Shown one piece after another: positions 1 through 9,087 of a stretch of 64,000 nt of DNA. Both the position numbers and the translations under genes were made by a program. Positions within the stretch are counted from its first letter, which is position 1. Every line of letters begins with the position of its first letter. The notes beneath the pieces were generated by a model. It saw only the letters and a program-made list of their open reading frames with translations. It was not told the DNA's origin and did no database searches. The DNA is from an uncultured Dehalococcoidia bacterium. GTDB lineage: Bacteria > Chloroflexota > Dehalococcoidia > Lucifugimonadales > JADFKI01. The DNA lies in assembly GCA_958295865.1 (NCBI GenBank), contig CATQHF010000004.1, positions 310,001 through 374,000 on the forward strand, in the 5' to 3' direction.

Positions 1-728
1 AAGCGTTTGAGATCATGAAACAAGAAGGCAACGTCGTATTCTTGGACTTCTCCGGACATGATTTTGACCAATCGGTGGAAATTAAACCACGAGTCCCTAA
101 TCGCTCTTTCTGGCAAACGACTTATCAAGTCGCGCTTGACGACTTGTCAGACCTAATCGCGCCCCAGAATATCGTCATCTGCGAAGGGAAAAAGGTCGGC
201 GTTGACGAAGGGTTCGACGCACGCTGCTACAATCTGATTTTCTCTGATAGCCACCCGGAGACTTCGTTCATTTCTTACGGAAGTGCCAGTGAAGTTCATA
301 ACAGCAAAAATTTGATGAAAATCCTAGGGGTTGTGAATAAGGGGACTAAAGTATGGCGGTTGATTGACCGCGACGACATGACTGATACGGAAAGAGCCGA
401 CAAAATCCAAGACGGAGTGCGAGTCTTGAAGCAACGGGAGTTAGAAACATATCTCTACCACCCGGAGGTATTGCGAACATTCCTCAAGAAAATCGGCAAG
501 GAAGACCTTGCCGAAGACATCTTGAAGAAACGCCAAGACTTGCTGGACTCATCAGAGTTTTGTGATGATATGAAGCCAATCACTCAGAAATTGCTTCAAC
601 ACATCAGGAAACGGACACGTCTCTCTCAATTGGGTAACAAGCGTGATGGGTTTGCGATTGAATACCTAGCGCCGGCGCTTATCGACACCCCTTGCGTGTA
701 CGAAGAACTAGAAGAAGTGATCTTTTAG
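1..728 (+). CDS. C-terminal part of an AAA ATPase/TOPRIM (OLD-like) protein, 5'-truncated by the window edge
   Basis: The reading frame is open to the left edge (codons AFEI precede the first ATG at 15), so this is probably the tail of a larger ATPase. A TOPRIM-like core is visible: VICEGKK (Glu of the first motif, about residue 57 counting from the ATG), then WRLIDRDDM (acidic DxD-type motif) and RELETYL. This layout is typical of the nuclease half of OLD/DUF4435-type proteins, which pair an ABC ATPase with a TOPRIM nuclease in antiphage systems. It ends 4 bases before hsdS, so it probably shares its transcript and is embedded in the type I restriction locus. The family assignment rests on motifs only; a free-standing 237-residue protein starting at 15 is the alternative. 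Confidence 0.6.
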   Translation, partial: AFEIMKQEGNVVFLDFSGHDFDQSVEIKPRVPNRSFWQTTYQVALDDLSDLIAPQNIVICEGKKVGVDEGFDARCYNLIFSDSHPETSFISYGSASEVHNSKNLMKILGVVNKGTKVWRLIDRDDMTDTERADKIQDGVRVLKQRELETYLYHPEVLRTFLKKIGKEDLAEDILKKRQDLLDSSEFCDDMKPITQKLLQHIRKRTRLSQLGNKRDGFAIEYLAPALIDTPCVYEELEEVIF

Positions 729-732
729 TGCA

Positions 733-2052
733 ATGCCAAAGTTGAAGCCATACCCCGCCTACAAACCCTCCGGCATCGACTGGCTCGGCGACATCCCCGC
801 TCATTGGGATGTGCGGCGGCTCGGTTCTTTGGCATCAAAGTTTGGCAGTGGGATAACGCCTCGCGGTGGCGCAACAGTATATCAAGAGACCGGAATTTTG
901 TTCTTGCGTAGCCAAAATATCCACTTCGACGGGCTCAGAATAGAAGATGTTGCTCACATTTCGGAAAGACTGCACAATGAGCTTACCGCGTCCCATGTGA
1001 AACCTGGTGATGTACTGCTCAACATAACCGGAGCCTCTATCGGACGCGTTTGCTCAGTCCCAACGAACTTCACGGAGGCGAATGTAAATCAACATGTCTG
1101 TATAATCCGCCCGCGCAAAGAGCATATTCTCTCGGGTTTTCTGTCAGCCTACTTGTCCACTCCGATGATACAAGGCGAGATATACACACAACAAAGCGGC
1201 GCTTCGCGGGAAGGCCTTACACTGCAATCAATCCGTAGTTTTTCGATACTTGTCCCGCCCCTAGCCGAGCAAGCCGCCATCGTGCGCTACCTCGACCGCG
1301 CCGACGAGCGCATCCACCGCGCCATCGCCGCCAAGCAGCGACTCATCGACCTGCTCACCGAGCAGCGGCAAGCCGTCATACATCGCGCCGTTACGCGCGG
1401 CATCGACGACAGCGCGCCGATGAAGCCGTCCGGCATCGACTGGCTCGGCGACATCCCCGCACATTGGGAGGTGCGGCGTGCAAAATACTTCTATGCCGAG
1501 GTGGATGAGAGGTCTAGCACCGGCGTGGAAGAATTGATGTCGGTGTCACACAAGACCGGAGTAACTCCCCGGAAGAGCAGCGTAACGATGTTCAAGGCTG
1601 AAAGCAATGTCGGCTATAAAATATGCCGACCAGGGGACATAGCGATAAACACGATGTGGGCGTACATGGCGGCACTCGGAGTCGTGTGGCAAGTTGGCGT
1701 AGTCAGTCCTTCTTATGGTGTCTATCGCCCTCGAAGTGGCAGTTCGCTAAATCCGAGCTATATCGACCCACTACTCAGAACCGAAACTTATAAGGCAGAG
1801 TATCTCCGCAGGTCAACAGGAATCACATCCTCACGGATTCGATTGTATCCCGATCAATTCCTGAACATACCTCTACTTTGTCCACCCCTCGCCGAGCAAG
1901 CCGCCATCGCGCGCCATCTCTACAAGGCGACGGCGGACATAGACGCGGCGATGGAGAACGCGCGGCGGCAAGTGGAGCTGCTGCGGGAATATCGCGCGCG
2001 CCTGATAGCGGATGTGGTCACCGGGCGCGTAGATGCGCGCCGCGCCGACTGA
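733..2052 (+). CDS. hsdS: Type I restriction-modification specificity subunit HsdS
   Basis: The 439-residue protein has two target-recognition halves, each opened by the same segment (PSGIDWLGDIPAHW, near residues 11 and 231). Each half closes on a PPLAEQAAI(V/A)R.L helix followed by a long heptad-rich conserved region (residues about 175-220 and 385-430). This is the standard HsdS architecture: two DNA-reading domains joined by spacer coiled coils that dock HsdM and HsdR. The start ATG lies 4 bases after the preceding stop. hsdM is not in the window and may lie to the left. The near-identical repeated openings are also good substrates for domain shuffling. Confidence 0.93.
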   Translation: MPKLKPYPAYKPSGIDWLGDIPAHWDVRRLGSLASKFGSGITPRGGATVYQETGILFLRSQNIHFDGLRIEDVAHISERLHNELTASHVKPGDVLLNITGASIGRVCSVPTNFTEANVNQHVCIIRPRKEHILSGFLSAYLSTPMIQGEIYTQQSGASREGLTLQSIRSFSILVPPLAEQAAIVRYLDRADERIHRAIAAKQRLIDLLTEQRQAVIHRAVTRGIDDSAPMKPSGIDWLGDIPAHWEVRRAKYFYAEVDERSSTGVEELMSVSHKTGVTPRKSSVTMFKAESNVGYKICRPGDIAINTMWAYMAALGVVWQVGVVSPSYGVYRPRSGSSLNPSYIDPLLRTETYKAEYLRRSTGITSSRIRLYPDQFLNIPLLCPPLAEQAAIARHLYKATADIDAAMENARRQVELLREYRARLIADVVTGRVDARRAD

Positions 2053-2134
2053 ACCCCCTCGAACACGCTCTGCCGCCAACTTGACCGATACGGACTCGCT
2101 TGGATAACATCGCCTCACCACATACTTCATAAGG

Positions 2135-3343
2135 ATGGCGCAAGCGATGGCACGCCGCAGTTCACAAATAACATTGCAGCCCAGCGTACTTCTTTGGGCG
2201 CGGCAGCGGGCGAAACTCAGCGCCGACGATTTGGCGCGCAAGGTATCTGTGAAGCCGGAGCGCGTGCGCGACTGGGAATACTCCGGCGACATCAGCATGT
2301 CGCAGGCACAGAAACTGGCGCGCATCACCTACACCCCCTTCGGCTACCTGTTCCTGCCCGAGCCGCCCGACGAAAGCCTGCCCATAGCCGACTTCCGCAC
2401 CGTGGGCGACAAGCCGCCGCGACAGCCAAGCCCCAACCTGCTGGACACCGTGTACGCCATGCAGCGACGCCAGGCTTGGATGCGCGAAGAGATGACTATC
2501 GAATATGAAGCGCAGCCGCTCCCTTTCGTGGGCGCGCATGCGCTCACCGACGACCCGAAGGAAGTCGCGGGCGCGATGCGCGACGCGCTGGGCATTGACC
2601 AAGGCTGGGCGGCGTCCGTGCCTAACTGGTCTGCCGCGCTCCGGCGTCTGCGCGACAAGGTAGAAGACGCCGGCATACTGGTGTTCTTCAATGGCGTCGT
2701 GGGCAACAACACGCGGAGGCCGCTCGACCGAAAAGAGTTTCAAGGTTTCGCGCTGGTGGACGAGTACGCTCCGCTAATCTTTGTCAACAATACCGACTTC
2801 AAAGCGGCGCAGATGTTCACACTGGCGCACGAACTGGCGCATATATTCGTGGGCGAAATGGGTGTATCCCATCTTGAAGACATGCAGCCCGCTAACAACG
2901 ACACCGAGCGATTTTGCGACAAGATGGCTGCGGAGTTTCTAGTGCCTGAAAGTGAATTGCGCGCCTGCTGGCATGCCACCGGCGTCAATGATAACCCCTA
3001 TAATTCTGTCGCCAGCCAATTCAAGGTAAGCTCCATCGTTGCGGCAAGGCGCGCGCTCGACACAGAACTCATCAGTAAAAGCGCCTTTCTGGATTTTTAC
3101 GAAGAACACCAAAATGAAGTTTGGCGCAGCAAGCAGGAAAATCCAGGCGGCGGCAATTTCTGGCTCAATCAGATTTGGCGTGTTGGCCCGCGCTTCGCCG
3201 CCGCCGTAGTCTGCGCCGTCAAAGAGGGCAGGCTGAGCTATACCGAAGCCTACTCCCTCACCGGCTTGAGGGGAAACACCTTCGAGAACATGCCGGAGAA
3301 GATGGGGTTGTCATTTGCCGTCAATTCAATGTCGATTGCATAA
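2135..3343 (+). CDS. XRE-type HTH plus ImmA/IrrE-family metallopeptidase
   Basis: 402 residues. The N-terminus (about 15-65) carries a helix-turn-helix (SADDLARKVSVKPERVRDWE). A zinc-protease motif HELAH lies in TLAHELAHIFVG, followed by FCDKMAAEFLVPE, the usual third-ligand region of the ImmA/IrrE (COG2856) family. Such proteins cleave or regulate repressors of mobile elements and stress genes, and many act as antitoxin- or defence-associated regulators. The gene sits between hsdS and hsdR in the same orientation, so it may regulate the restriction locus or respond to damage. The start was chosen at the first ATG; MARRSSQ five codons later is an alternative. Confidence 0.85.
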   Translation: MAQAMARRSSQITLQPSVLLWARQRAKLSADDLARKVSVKPERVRDWEYSGDISMSQAQKLARITYTPFGYLFLPEPPDESLPIADFRTVGDKPPRQPSPNLLDTVYAMQRRQAWMREEMTIEYEAQPLPFVGAHALTDDPKEVAGAMRDALGIDQGWAASVPNWSAALRRLRDKVEDAGILVFFNGVVGNNTRRPLDRKEFQGFALVDEYAPLIFVNNTDFKAAQMFTLAHELAHIFVGEMGVSHLEDMQPANNDTERFCDKMAAEFLVPESELRACWHATGVNDNPYNSVASQFKVSSIVAARRALDTELISKSAFLDFYEEHQNEVWRSKQENPGGGNFWLNQIWRVGPRFAAAVVCAVKEGRLSYTEAYSLTGLRGNTFENMPEKMGLSFAVNSMSIA

Positions 3344-3511
3344 GCGCCTTTGAAATGCTGCGTCGGCTTGGCGTTCAGTTCTGATATGATAGCAAAGCAT
3401 ACCTGTTGACGCCCCCACAATGTGCTACCATCGTAACCATAACCATACGGAGACATCCCATTGCGCCGAACATTGGGACTCGAACAAGAATGAACTCAAC
3501 AAGAGAAATCT

Positions 3512-3697
3512 ATGAAGAAGACCTACGCTGAACTAACCCCTGAACAGCAGGCGGAAATAGACGCGCTCATGGCAATGTCCGAAGACGAGATTGACACATC
3601 AGACATTCCCGAAATCGTGGACTGGTCCAACGCAAGGCGCGGCATGTTTCATCGCCTCAGGCAAGGGCTGCCTCCACCCTCAAATGAACAACGATAA
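3512..3697 (+). CDS. Small antitoxin-like protein, homologous to the HsdR N-terminus
   Basis: A 61-residue protein with the segment IDTSDIPEIVDWS, a pattern I associate with small antitoxin-type proteins of BrnA-like modules. It overlaps the start of hsdR by 14 bases. The first ~50 residues of HsdR repeat it almost motif for motif (LTPE, MxxDxIDTSDIPEIVxWS, RG.FH), so one arose from the other by tandem duplication. No toxin gene adjoins it. The role is unknown; it could be a free-standing decoy or regulator of HsdR. Confidence 0.6.
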   Translation: MKKTYAELTPEQQAEIDALMAMSEDEIDTSDIPEIVDWSNARRGMFHRLRQGLPPPSNEQR

Positions 3698-6600
3698 ACT
3701 GACCCCGGAAGAAAAGGCGCGCTGGGAAACTCTAGCGGCAATGCCCGACGACCGGATTGACACCTCAGACATCCCTGAGATTGTCAACTGGTCCGCGCGC
3801 CAAAAGCGCGGCATATTCCATCTACCCCCTGACGAACGGCGAGAGGCGATGAGCGAACTCAGAAGAACCCACCCCGCTGTTGCCGACACATCTGAGCGCG
3901 GGCTGGAAAATTACATCGTGGCGGTGATGACCGGCATATATGGCTCCCCTCCGCCCGAAGATTGGATACGCGAGCATCCCGCCGCTTACGGCGCGGACTG
4001 GCTCGCGGGCGAACCCGACGACTACGACAGCGAGCGCTGCGTCGACCTGGCGCAGTTGACAGCCTTCATCAAAGCCACTCAACCCCAAGTCGCCGCCGCC
4101 TTGTCGCTCGACTCCGACACACCCACGCGGCGGCAGTTTCTGGAGCGTCTCAGCAGCGAGACGAGCAGGCGCGGCATAATAGAGGTTCTGCGCGGCGGCG
4201 TCAACCACCTTCAGCACAACATCACCCTCTTCTACCCTTCCCCGTCCGCGAACAACGAAACCGCCGCCTATATGCACAAGCAGAACCGCTTCTCCGTAAC
4301 GCGCCAACTGCGTTACGGCAGCGGGAACAGGAAACTTGCGCTTGACATCGCGCTGTTCGTCAACGGCTTGCCGATAGCCACGATGGAATTGAAGAACAAC
4401 CTCACCGGGCAGACATACAAGCACGCGATAGAGCAGTATCGGAACGACCGCAGCCGCCGGGAACCGCTGTTCCGTCCCGGCCGCTGCGCCGCGCATTTCG
4501 CGCTGGACGAAAGCCAAGTCCACTTCTGCGCCGAGCTGAACGGCAAGCAGTCCGTCTTCTTGCCGTTCAACAAGGGCAAGGACGGCGGCGCGGGCAACCC
4601 CGTCAACCCCGACGGGCTGCGAACCGCCTACTTCTGGCAAGAAATACTCAACCCCGAAAGCCTGACCGACATCATAGAGAACTACGCCTACTTCTTCGAT
4701 GAGAACGGCGGCAGAGGCCGCAAGCGCGCAAAAAAGGCAATCTGGCCGCGCTATCATCAGCTGGATGTCGTGCGAAAGCTGCTCGCCGATGCGCGCGAGA
4801 AGGGCGTAGGGCAAAAATATCTCATCCAGCACTCGGCAGGCAGCGGCAAGTCTAACTCCATCGCTTGGCTGGCGAGACGCCTGATGAGCCTGGAGACGGA
4901 CGGCAAGCGCCTGTTCGACAGCATCATCGTCATAACCGACCGCAGGATACTGGACAGGCAGATAGACAACACAATCAAGCAGTTCGTACAAGTCAGGTCG
5001 AATGTTGAGCACGCCGACTCTTCCGCTCATCTCAGTCGCCTGCTGAACGAAGGCAAGCGGATAATCACGACCACCGTGCAGAAGTTCCCATTCGTTCAGG
5101 ATGAAATAGGCGGCAGACACAGGGACAGAAGGTTCGCCATCATCATCGACGAGGCGCACTCCGGCCAGGGTGGAAACACCGCCATAGAGATGGGCAGGGT
5201 ATTGGGAAACGCCGAGTTCGCCGACAAGATAGAGGACTATGAGGACGCCATAAACGCCGCGATGGAGTCGCGGCAGCTACTGTCCAACGCAAGCTACTTC
5301 GCGTTCACGGCAACCCCCAAGAACAAGACGCTGGAGCTGTTCGGCGAGCCGGAAGCGCAGCCCGACGGCACAGCAAAGCGCCGCCCATTCCACATCTACA
5401 CGATGAAGCAGGCTATCGAGGAAGGCTTTATCCTCGACGTGCTCACCAACTACACCCCATATAAGAGCTACTACGAACTGAACAAGGCTGTCGAAGACGA
5501 TCCTGAATTCGACAGCCGCCGCGCTCAGCGCAAGCTCCGCCGCTATGTGGAGGAACACCCCCACACGATAGAGCAGAAAGCGGCGATAATGCTAGACCAC
5601 TTCGAGAACGCGGTATGGCGTCCGAAGAAGATAGACGGGCAGGCCAGGGCGATGGTGGTAGCCGAAAGCGTCAACCGCGCGCTGGAGTATTATCACGTAA
5701 TCAGAGAGCGCATACGGCAGCTGGGCTATCAATACGGCGTGGTGGTGGCGTTCTCGGGAGAGCGCGAATTCAAGGGCGCAACCGTGTCCGAGCCTTCGCT
5801 CAACGGCTTCTCCGAGCGGGAAACGGCTGCGAAGTTCCGAGAAGGCGATTGCCGCATCCTCGTGTGCGCCGACAAGTTTCAGACCGGCTACGACGAGCCG
5901 CTGCTGCATACCATGTATGTCGATAAGACGCTGTCGAGCGTCAAGGCGGTGCAGACGCTATCCCGGCTGAACCGAGTCATGCCCGGCAAGCGTGAGACCT
6001 TCGTACTCGACTTCGCCAACGATACCGATGTCATCCGGGAATCGTTCGCCGACTACTACCGCGCCACCGTCCTGAGCGGTGAGACCGACCCGAACAAGCT
6101 GCACGACATCAAGCGCAGCCTCGACGAAAGCGAGGTGTACACGCAAGAGCGCGTGAGCGATGTCAGCGGCGCGTTCTACATGCATGGCAGCCAGCAGCCA
6201 TCCGGCAGGCGCGGCGATTTCGATCCGATGCTCGACGACTGCGTAGAGCGCTACATCGCTATGAGCGAAGACGAGCAGGTCGAATTCAAGGGCGGCGCGA
6301 AAGCGTTCACGCGCACTTACGCCTTCCTGAGCCAGATAATGGAGATACGCAGCAAAGAATGGGAGGAATTGGCAACCTTCCTGACATTCCTAATTCCCAA
6401 GTTGCCGTCTCCGATTGAAGACGACCTGTCCGCCGGCGTAGAACAAGCGGTGGACTTGGATAGCTACTACATAGAAAAGCGCGAGGCGATGCAAATCATC
6501 TTGGAAGACGCGGATGCCGAAATAGACCCGGTTCCCGTGGGAACAGGAGGCGGCATAGCGGAGCCGGACACCGATCCCCTGTCTGTCATCATCGCGGAGT

Positions 6601-6869
6601 TCAACAGGGTGTATCGCCCGCCCGGAATGGACGCGGAAATCGCCGCAAACATCATTCGGGCGATCCCTTCGCGCGTGCGGGATGACAGAAGTTTCCAGAA
6701 CGCCCGCAAGTCGGCGGACATGGAGAACGCCAAGGTAGAGCACAGCCGAGCGGTTGGCGATGTGGTCAGCGAAATGCTGGAATGCAGCGCCGAGATGTAC
6801 AAGCTCTACCACGAAAACGCCGAGCTGCGAGAGTGGATAAACTCCAGCCTGTTCCGCCTGAACTACTGA
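3684..6869 (+). CDS. hsdR: Type I restriction endonuclease subunit HsdR with an added antitoxin-like N-terminus
   Basis: 1061 residues from the ATG at 3684, chosen because it starts the block homologous to the upstream small gene and overlaps that gene's stop. Residues 1-60 are the antitoxin-like module. The usual HsdR start follows (SERGLENYIVAVMTG). The PD-(D/E)xK nuclease site is LDIALFVNGLPIATMELKN (about 215-235). The motor has Walker A SAGSGKSN (about 385), DEAH box IIIDEAHSG (about 487) and motif III FTATP. It translocates DNA and cuts distal to unmodified sites in complex with HsdM and HsdS. HsdR normally lacks the first module, so this is a fusion. Confidence 0.92.
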   Translation: MNNDKLTPEEKARWETLAAMPDDRIDTSDIPEIVNWSARQKRGIFHLPPDERREAMSELRRTHPAVADTSERGLENYIVAVMTGIYGSPPPEDWIREHPAAYGADWLAGEPDDYDSERCVDLAQLTAFIKATQPQVAAALSLDSDTPTRRQFLERLSSETSRRGIIEVLRGGVNHLQHNITLFYPSPSANNETAAYMHKQNRFSVTRQLRYGSGNRKLALDIALFVNGLPIATMELKNNLTGQTYKHAIEQYRNDRSRREPLFRPGRCAAHFALDESQVHFCAELNGKQSVFLPFNKGKDGGAGNPVNPDGLRTAYFWQEILNPESLTDIIENYAYFFDENGGRGRKRAKKAIWPRYHQLDVVRKLLADAREKGVGQKYLIQHSAGSGKSNSIAWLARRLMSLETDGKRLFDSIIVITDRRILDRQIDNTIKQFVQVRSNVEHADSSAHLSRLLNEGKRIITTTVQKFPFVQDEIGGRHRDRRFAIIIDEAHSGQGGNTAIEMGRVLGNAEFADKIEDYEDAINAAMESRQLLSNASYFAFTATPKNKTLELFGEPEAQPDGTAKRRPFHIYTMKQAIEEGFILDVLTNYTPYKSYYELNKAVEDDPEFDSRRAQRKLRRYVEEHPHTIEQKAAIMLDHFENAVWRPKKIDGQARAMVVAESVNRALEYYHVIRERIRQLGYQYGVVVAFSGEREFKGATVSEPSLNGFSERETAAKFREGDCRILVCADKFQTGYDEPLLHTMYVDKTLSSVKAVQTLSRLNRVMPGKRETFVLDFANDTDVIRESFADYYRATVLSGETDPNKLHDIKRSLDESEVYTQERVSDVSGAFYMHGSQQPSGRRGDFDPMLDDCVERYIAMSEDEQVEFKGGAKAFTRTYAFLSQIMEIRSKEWEELATFLTFLIPKLPSPIEDDLSAGVEQAVDLDSYYIEKREAMQIILEDADAEIDPVPVGTGGGIAEPDTDPLSVIIAEFNRVYRPPGMDAEIAANIIRAIPSRVRDDRSFQNARKSADMENAKVEHSRAVGDVVSEMLECSAEMYKLYHENAELREWINSSLFRLNY

Positions 6870-6943
6870 TTACCGACGGCTGGCGCATGGCTGCGCTGCC
6901 TGCATACACGCACGCATACACGACGAGCGGACACCTATCCGCG

Positions 6944-7186
6944 TTAGCTGCGGACGGGTTCTTTCATTAGGTTGCTTAGCATGAGCTGCATTGCCATGGT
7001 GTGGCTGCATTCGCGGCGGCTTGTGAAGTAGTAGCAGGAGCAGCTCCACTCGCCGGACTCGTAAGAGATTTCGTGGTCGGAATTGTCGCCTCGGAATGTC
7101 GCTTGGCACTGCATGAGGGTGACGCGCCCCTGCTGCGCGGCGTAGTCCTTGGCTTTTTCCATCTTCCTTACGAGGCTTGTGTCCAT
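6944..7186 (-). CDS. Small SWIM zinc-finger protein
   Basis: 80 residues. The C-terminal half holds the SWIM signature CxCx(n)CxH in WSCSCYYFTSRRECSHTMAM, which binds zinc and is usually a DNA- or protein-binding module. It is preceded by a small beta-rich stretch (CQATFRGDNSDHEISY). It stands alone between hsdR, which converges on it, and the MFS gene on the same strand. Function is unknown beyond zinc binding. The start is the ATG giving MDTSLVRKMEKAK. Confidence 0.7.
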   Translation of the reverse strand: MDTSLVRKMEKAKDYAAQQGRVTLMQCQATFRGDNSDHEISYESGEWSCSCYYFTSRRECSHTMAMQLMLSNLMKEPVRS

Positions 7187-7291
7187 ACAGCACTCTCCTT
7201 GCTAATAGCAGTTTTTGGGCCGGCGGTTCGTCCTGCTGAGCGCGCAGGGCGATTGCCTTAATTCTATCGTTTTGTGTTGGGGGGCGTCAAT

Positions 7292-8590
7292 TTATGCGCG
7301 GGGCTTGGGGTTGGCGGCTTGGGTTAGGGCTAGGGCGCCGGTGAAGAATAGGGCGGCTACGATTAGGAAGGCGAGACGGTAGCTTTCGGTTAGGTCGACG
7401 GATATGCCGGCGAGGATTGGGCCGGCGAAGGCGGAGACTGCCATGGTTACGCTCATGACGCCCATGATGCTGCCGTAGCGCTTGATGCCGAAGGCGTCTT
7501 GCACGATGAGCGGGAATAGCGCGCCGAATGCGCCGAGGAAGAAGCCGAAGAGCGGCACGAAGAGCCATACGAATGGGAGGGATGCCGTGGAGGACAGCCA
7601 TACGAGCGGGAGGGATGTTCCCGCGAAGAGGGTCAGCAGCGTGAGGAATGTTCCCTGCCCTATGAGGTCTATCATGAGGGCGTAGCGCGCGGTGATGCGG
7701 TCGGCGAGCAGTCCCATAAGGAACTTGCCCGCCATGCCGCAGGCGGCGAGCAGACTGAGCGCGATGGACGCGGCTGCCGGGGAGACGCCTTCGTTGGTGA
7801 GGTGGACGGCGATTTGCGTGAGCACCGCGCTGTATGTGAATGAGCCGAGCATTGCCGCGAGTGTCATGGCGTAGAATGCCTTCGTGCGCGCAGATTCTCG
7901 CAGCGTCCAGCCGGTGAGCTCGGGTGGGGCGTCGTCTTCAAGGGCGTCGGCTTCGCCGCGGGCTTGCCTGCGCGTCGGGAACTCGCGCACGACCATCAGG
8001 GCATAGACGGTTAGAACTATGCCGATTATTCCGAATATCAGATATGCGCCCTGCCATGGGGATAGGTTGATGAATGCCCAGTGCCAGGATAGCCCGAGCG
8101 CGAGGGTGGTTATCGGGGGGAAGGTGATGCCGCCGAAGTTGTTGCCCATGAGGGTGATGCCCATGACTCTGCCGCGCGAGCGCTGGAACCAGATGCCGAC
8201 GAGCCTGCCGGCGGGCAGGATGGACGCGCCCGCGAAGCCCGCGTACTGCACGAGGCTGAGCGCGTACCAGTGCCAAAGCTCGGTCATCAGGGGGCGCAGC
8301 AGGTAGCTGACGGCTATGAGCAGCATGGAGAATACGAGGATGTTCTTCGCGCCGTGCCTGTCCATAATCCACCCAAGATAGGGCGCGATGAGGCTGCCCA
8401 CGGCGGTGAAGGACAGGGAGAGGTTTATTTGCGTGCGCGTCCAGCCGAATTCCTGCTCCAGAGGCTCTATGAGCAGCCCGAAGGCGTACTGGCCGGAGCC
8501 GACCGTGAGCGTTGCGGCGAGGAAGGGGGCGGAGATGACCCACCAGCCGGCGTATATGGGCGGCGGTCTGAGGCGTATTGCTTTGAGCAT
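7292..8590 (-). CDS. Major facilitator superfamily transporter
   Basis: 432 residues with about 12 hydrophobic segments. It starts PPIYAGWWVISAPFLAATLTVGSGQYAFGL and has the cytoplasmic loop 2-3 motif GWIMDRHGAKN (MFS motif A) plus a second copy LLADRITARYA after TM8. The opening and domain spacing resemble the oxalate/monocarboxylate-type MFS group (MCT-like), so an organic acid is a reasonable substrate guess. It is monocistronic between intergenic repeats. Substrate cannot be read from the sequence. Confidence 0.88.
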   Translation of the reverse strand: MLKAIRLRPPPIYAGWWVISAPFLAATLTVGSGQYAFGLLIEPLEQEFGWTRTQINLSLSFTAVGSLIAPYLGWIMDRHGAKNILVFSMLLIAVSYLLRPLMTELWHWYALSLVQYAGFAGASILPAGRLVGIWFQRSRGRVMGITLMGNNFGGITFPPITTLALGLSWHWAFINLSPWQGAYLIFGIIGIVLTVYALMVVREFPTRRQARGEADALEDDAPPELTGWTLRESARTKAFYAMTLAAMLGSFTYSAVLTQIAVHLTNEGVSPAAASIALSLLAACGMAGKFLMGLLADRITARYALMIDLIGQGTFLTLLTLFAGTSLPLVWLSSTASLPFVWLFVPLFGFFLGAFGALFPLIVQDAFGIKRYGSIMGVMSVTMAVSAFAGPILAGISVDLTESYRLAFLIVAALFFTGALALTQAANPKPRA

Positions 8591-9087
8591 CGGTAAAGAG
8601 TATATCAGGGTTTAGGGTTGTGAGTTAGTCGGTGTTTCGGTGGGGGAAATTGCATAAGTGGAATTAGAATGGTCGAGCGGCGTGGATTTCTGGATTCCCG
8701 CTTTCGCGGGAATGACGGGGTGTGCGGGCGGGAATGACGGGGGCGCGGGCGGGATTGGCGGGGCGGGTGTTCGTTGCCGCTTGGGGGCTTTGATGATATA
8801 AATGACATGCTGAACGATTGAAGCGATATTCTTGATATGTACGCTGACAGGGGTATGTATTTGTTGCGGTACGGGCTATTACGCTTGTTCCAACAAGGAT
8901 TTTTCGTTGTCGCCTTGAGCGGGGTGAAGTGTCTATAATCGCTATGGCAAGACGAAGATGGCTTGTGTGCGATGATTTTAGATTCCTCACTCCGTTCGGA
9001 ATGACAGGGAAGGGTGACTTTCTTTCGCGGGAATGGCGAATATGAATACTATTGAAACACTGACTATCTTGCTGGGAGGCGGTTCTT
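8591..9087. other. Gene-free intergenic stretch with hairpin repeats
   Basis: No convincing reading frame. It contains short dispersed repeats shared with other gaps in the window: a hairpin ATTCCCGCTTTCGCGGGAAT near 8693-8712, a GATTCCTCACTCCGTTCGGAATGAC unit (given here only as its start and end, near 8980-9003), and a CTTTCTTTCGCGGGAATGG segment near 9018. The gap separates the divergent MFS and formyltransferase genes, so both promoters must lie here. Confidence 0.6.
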
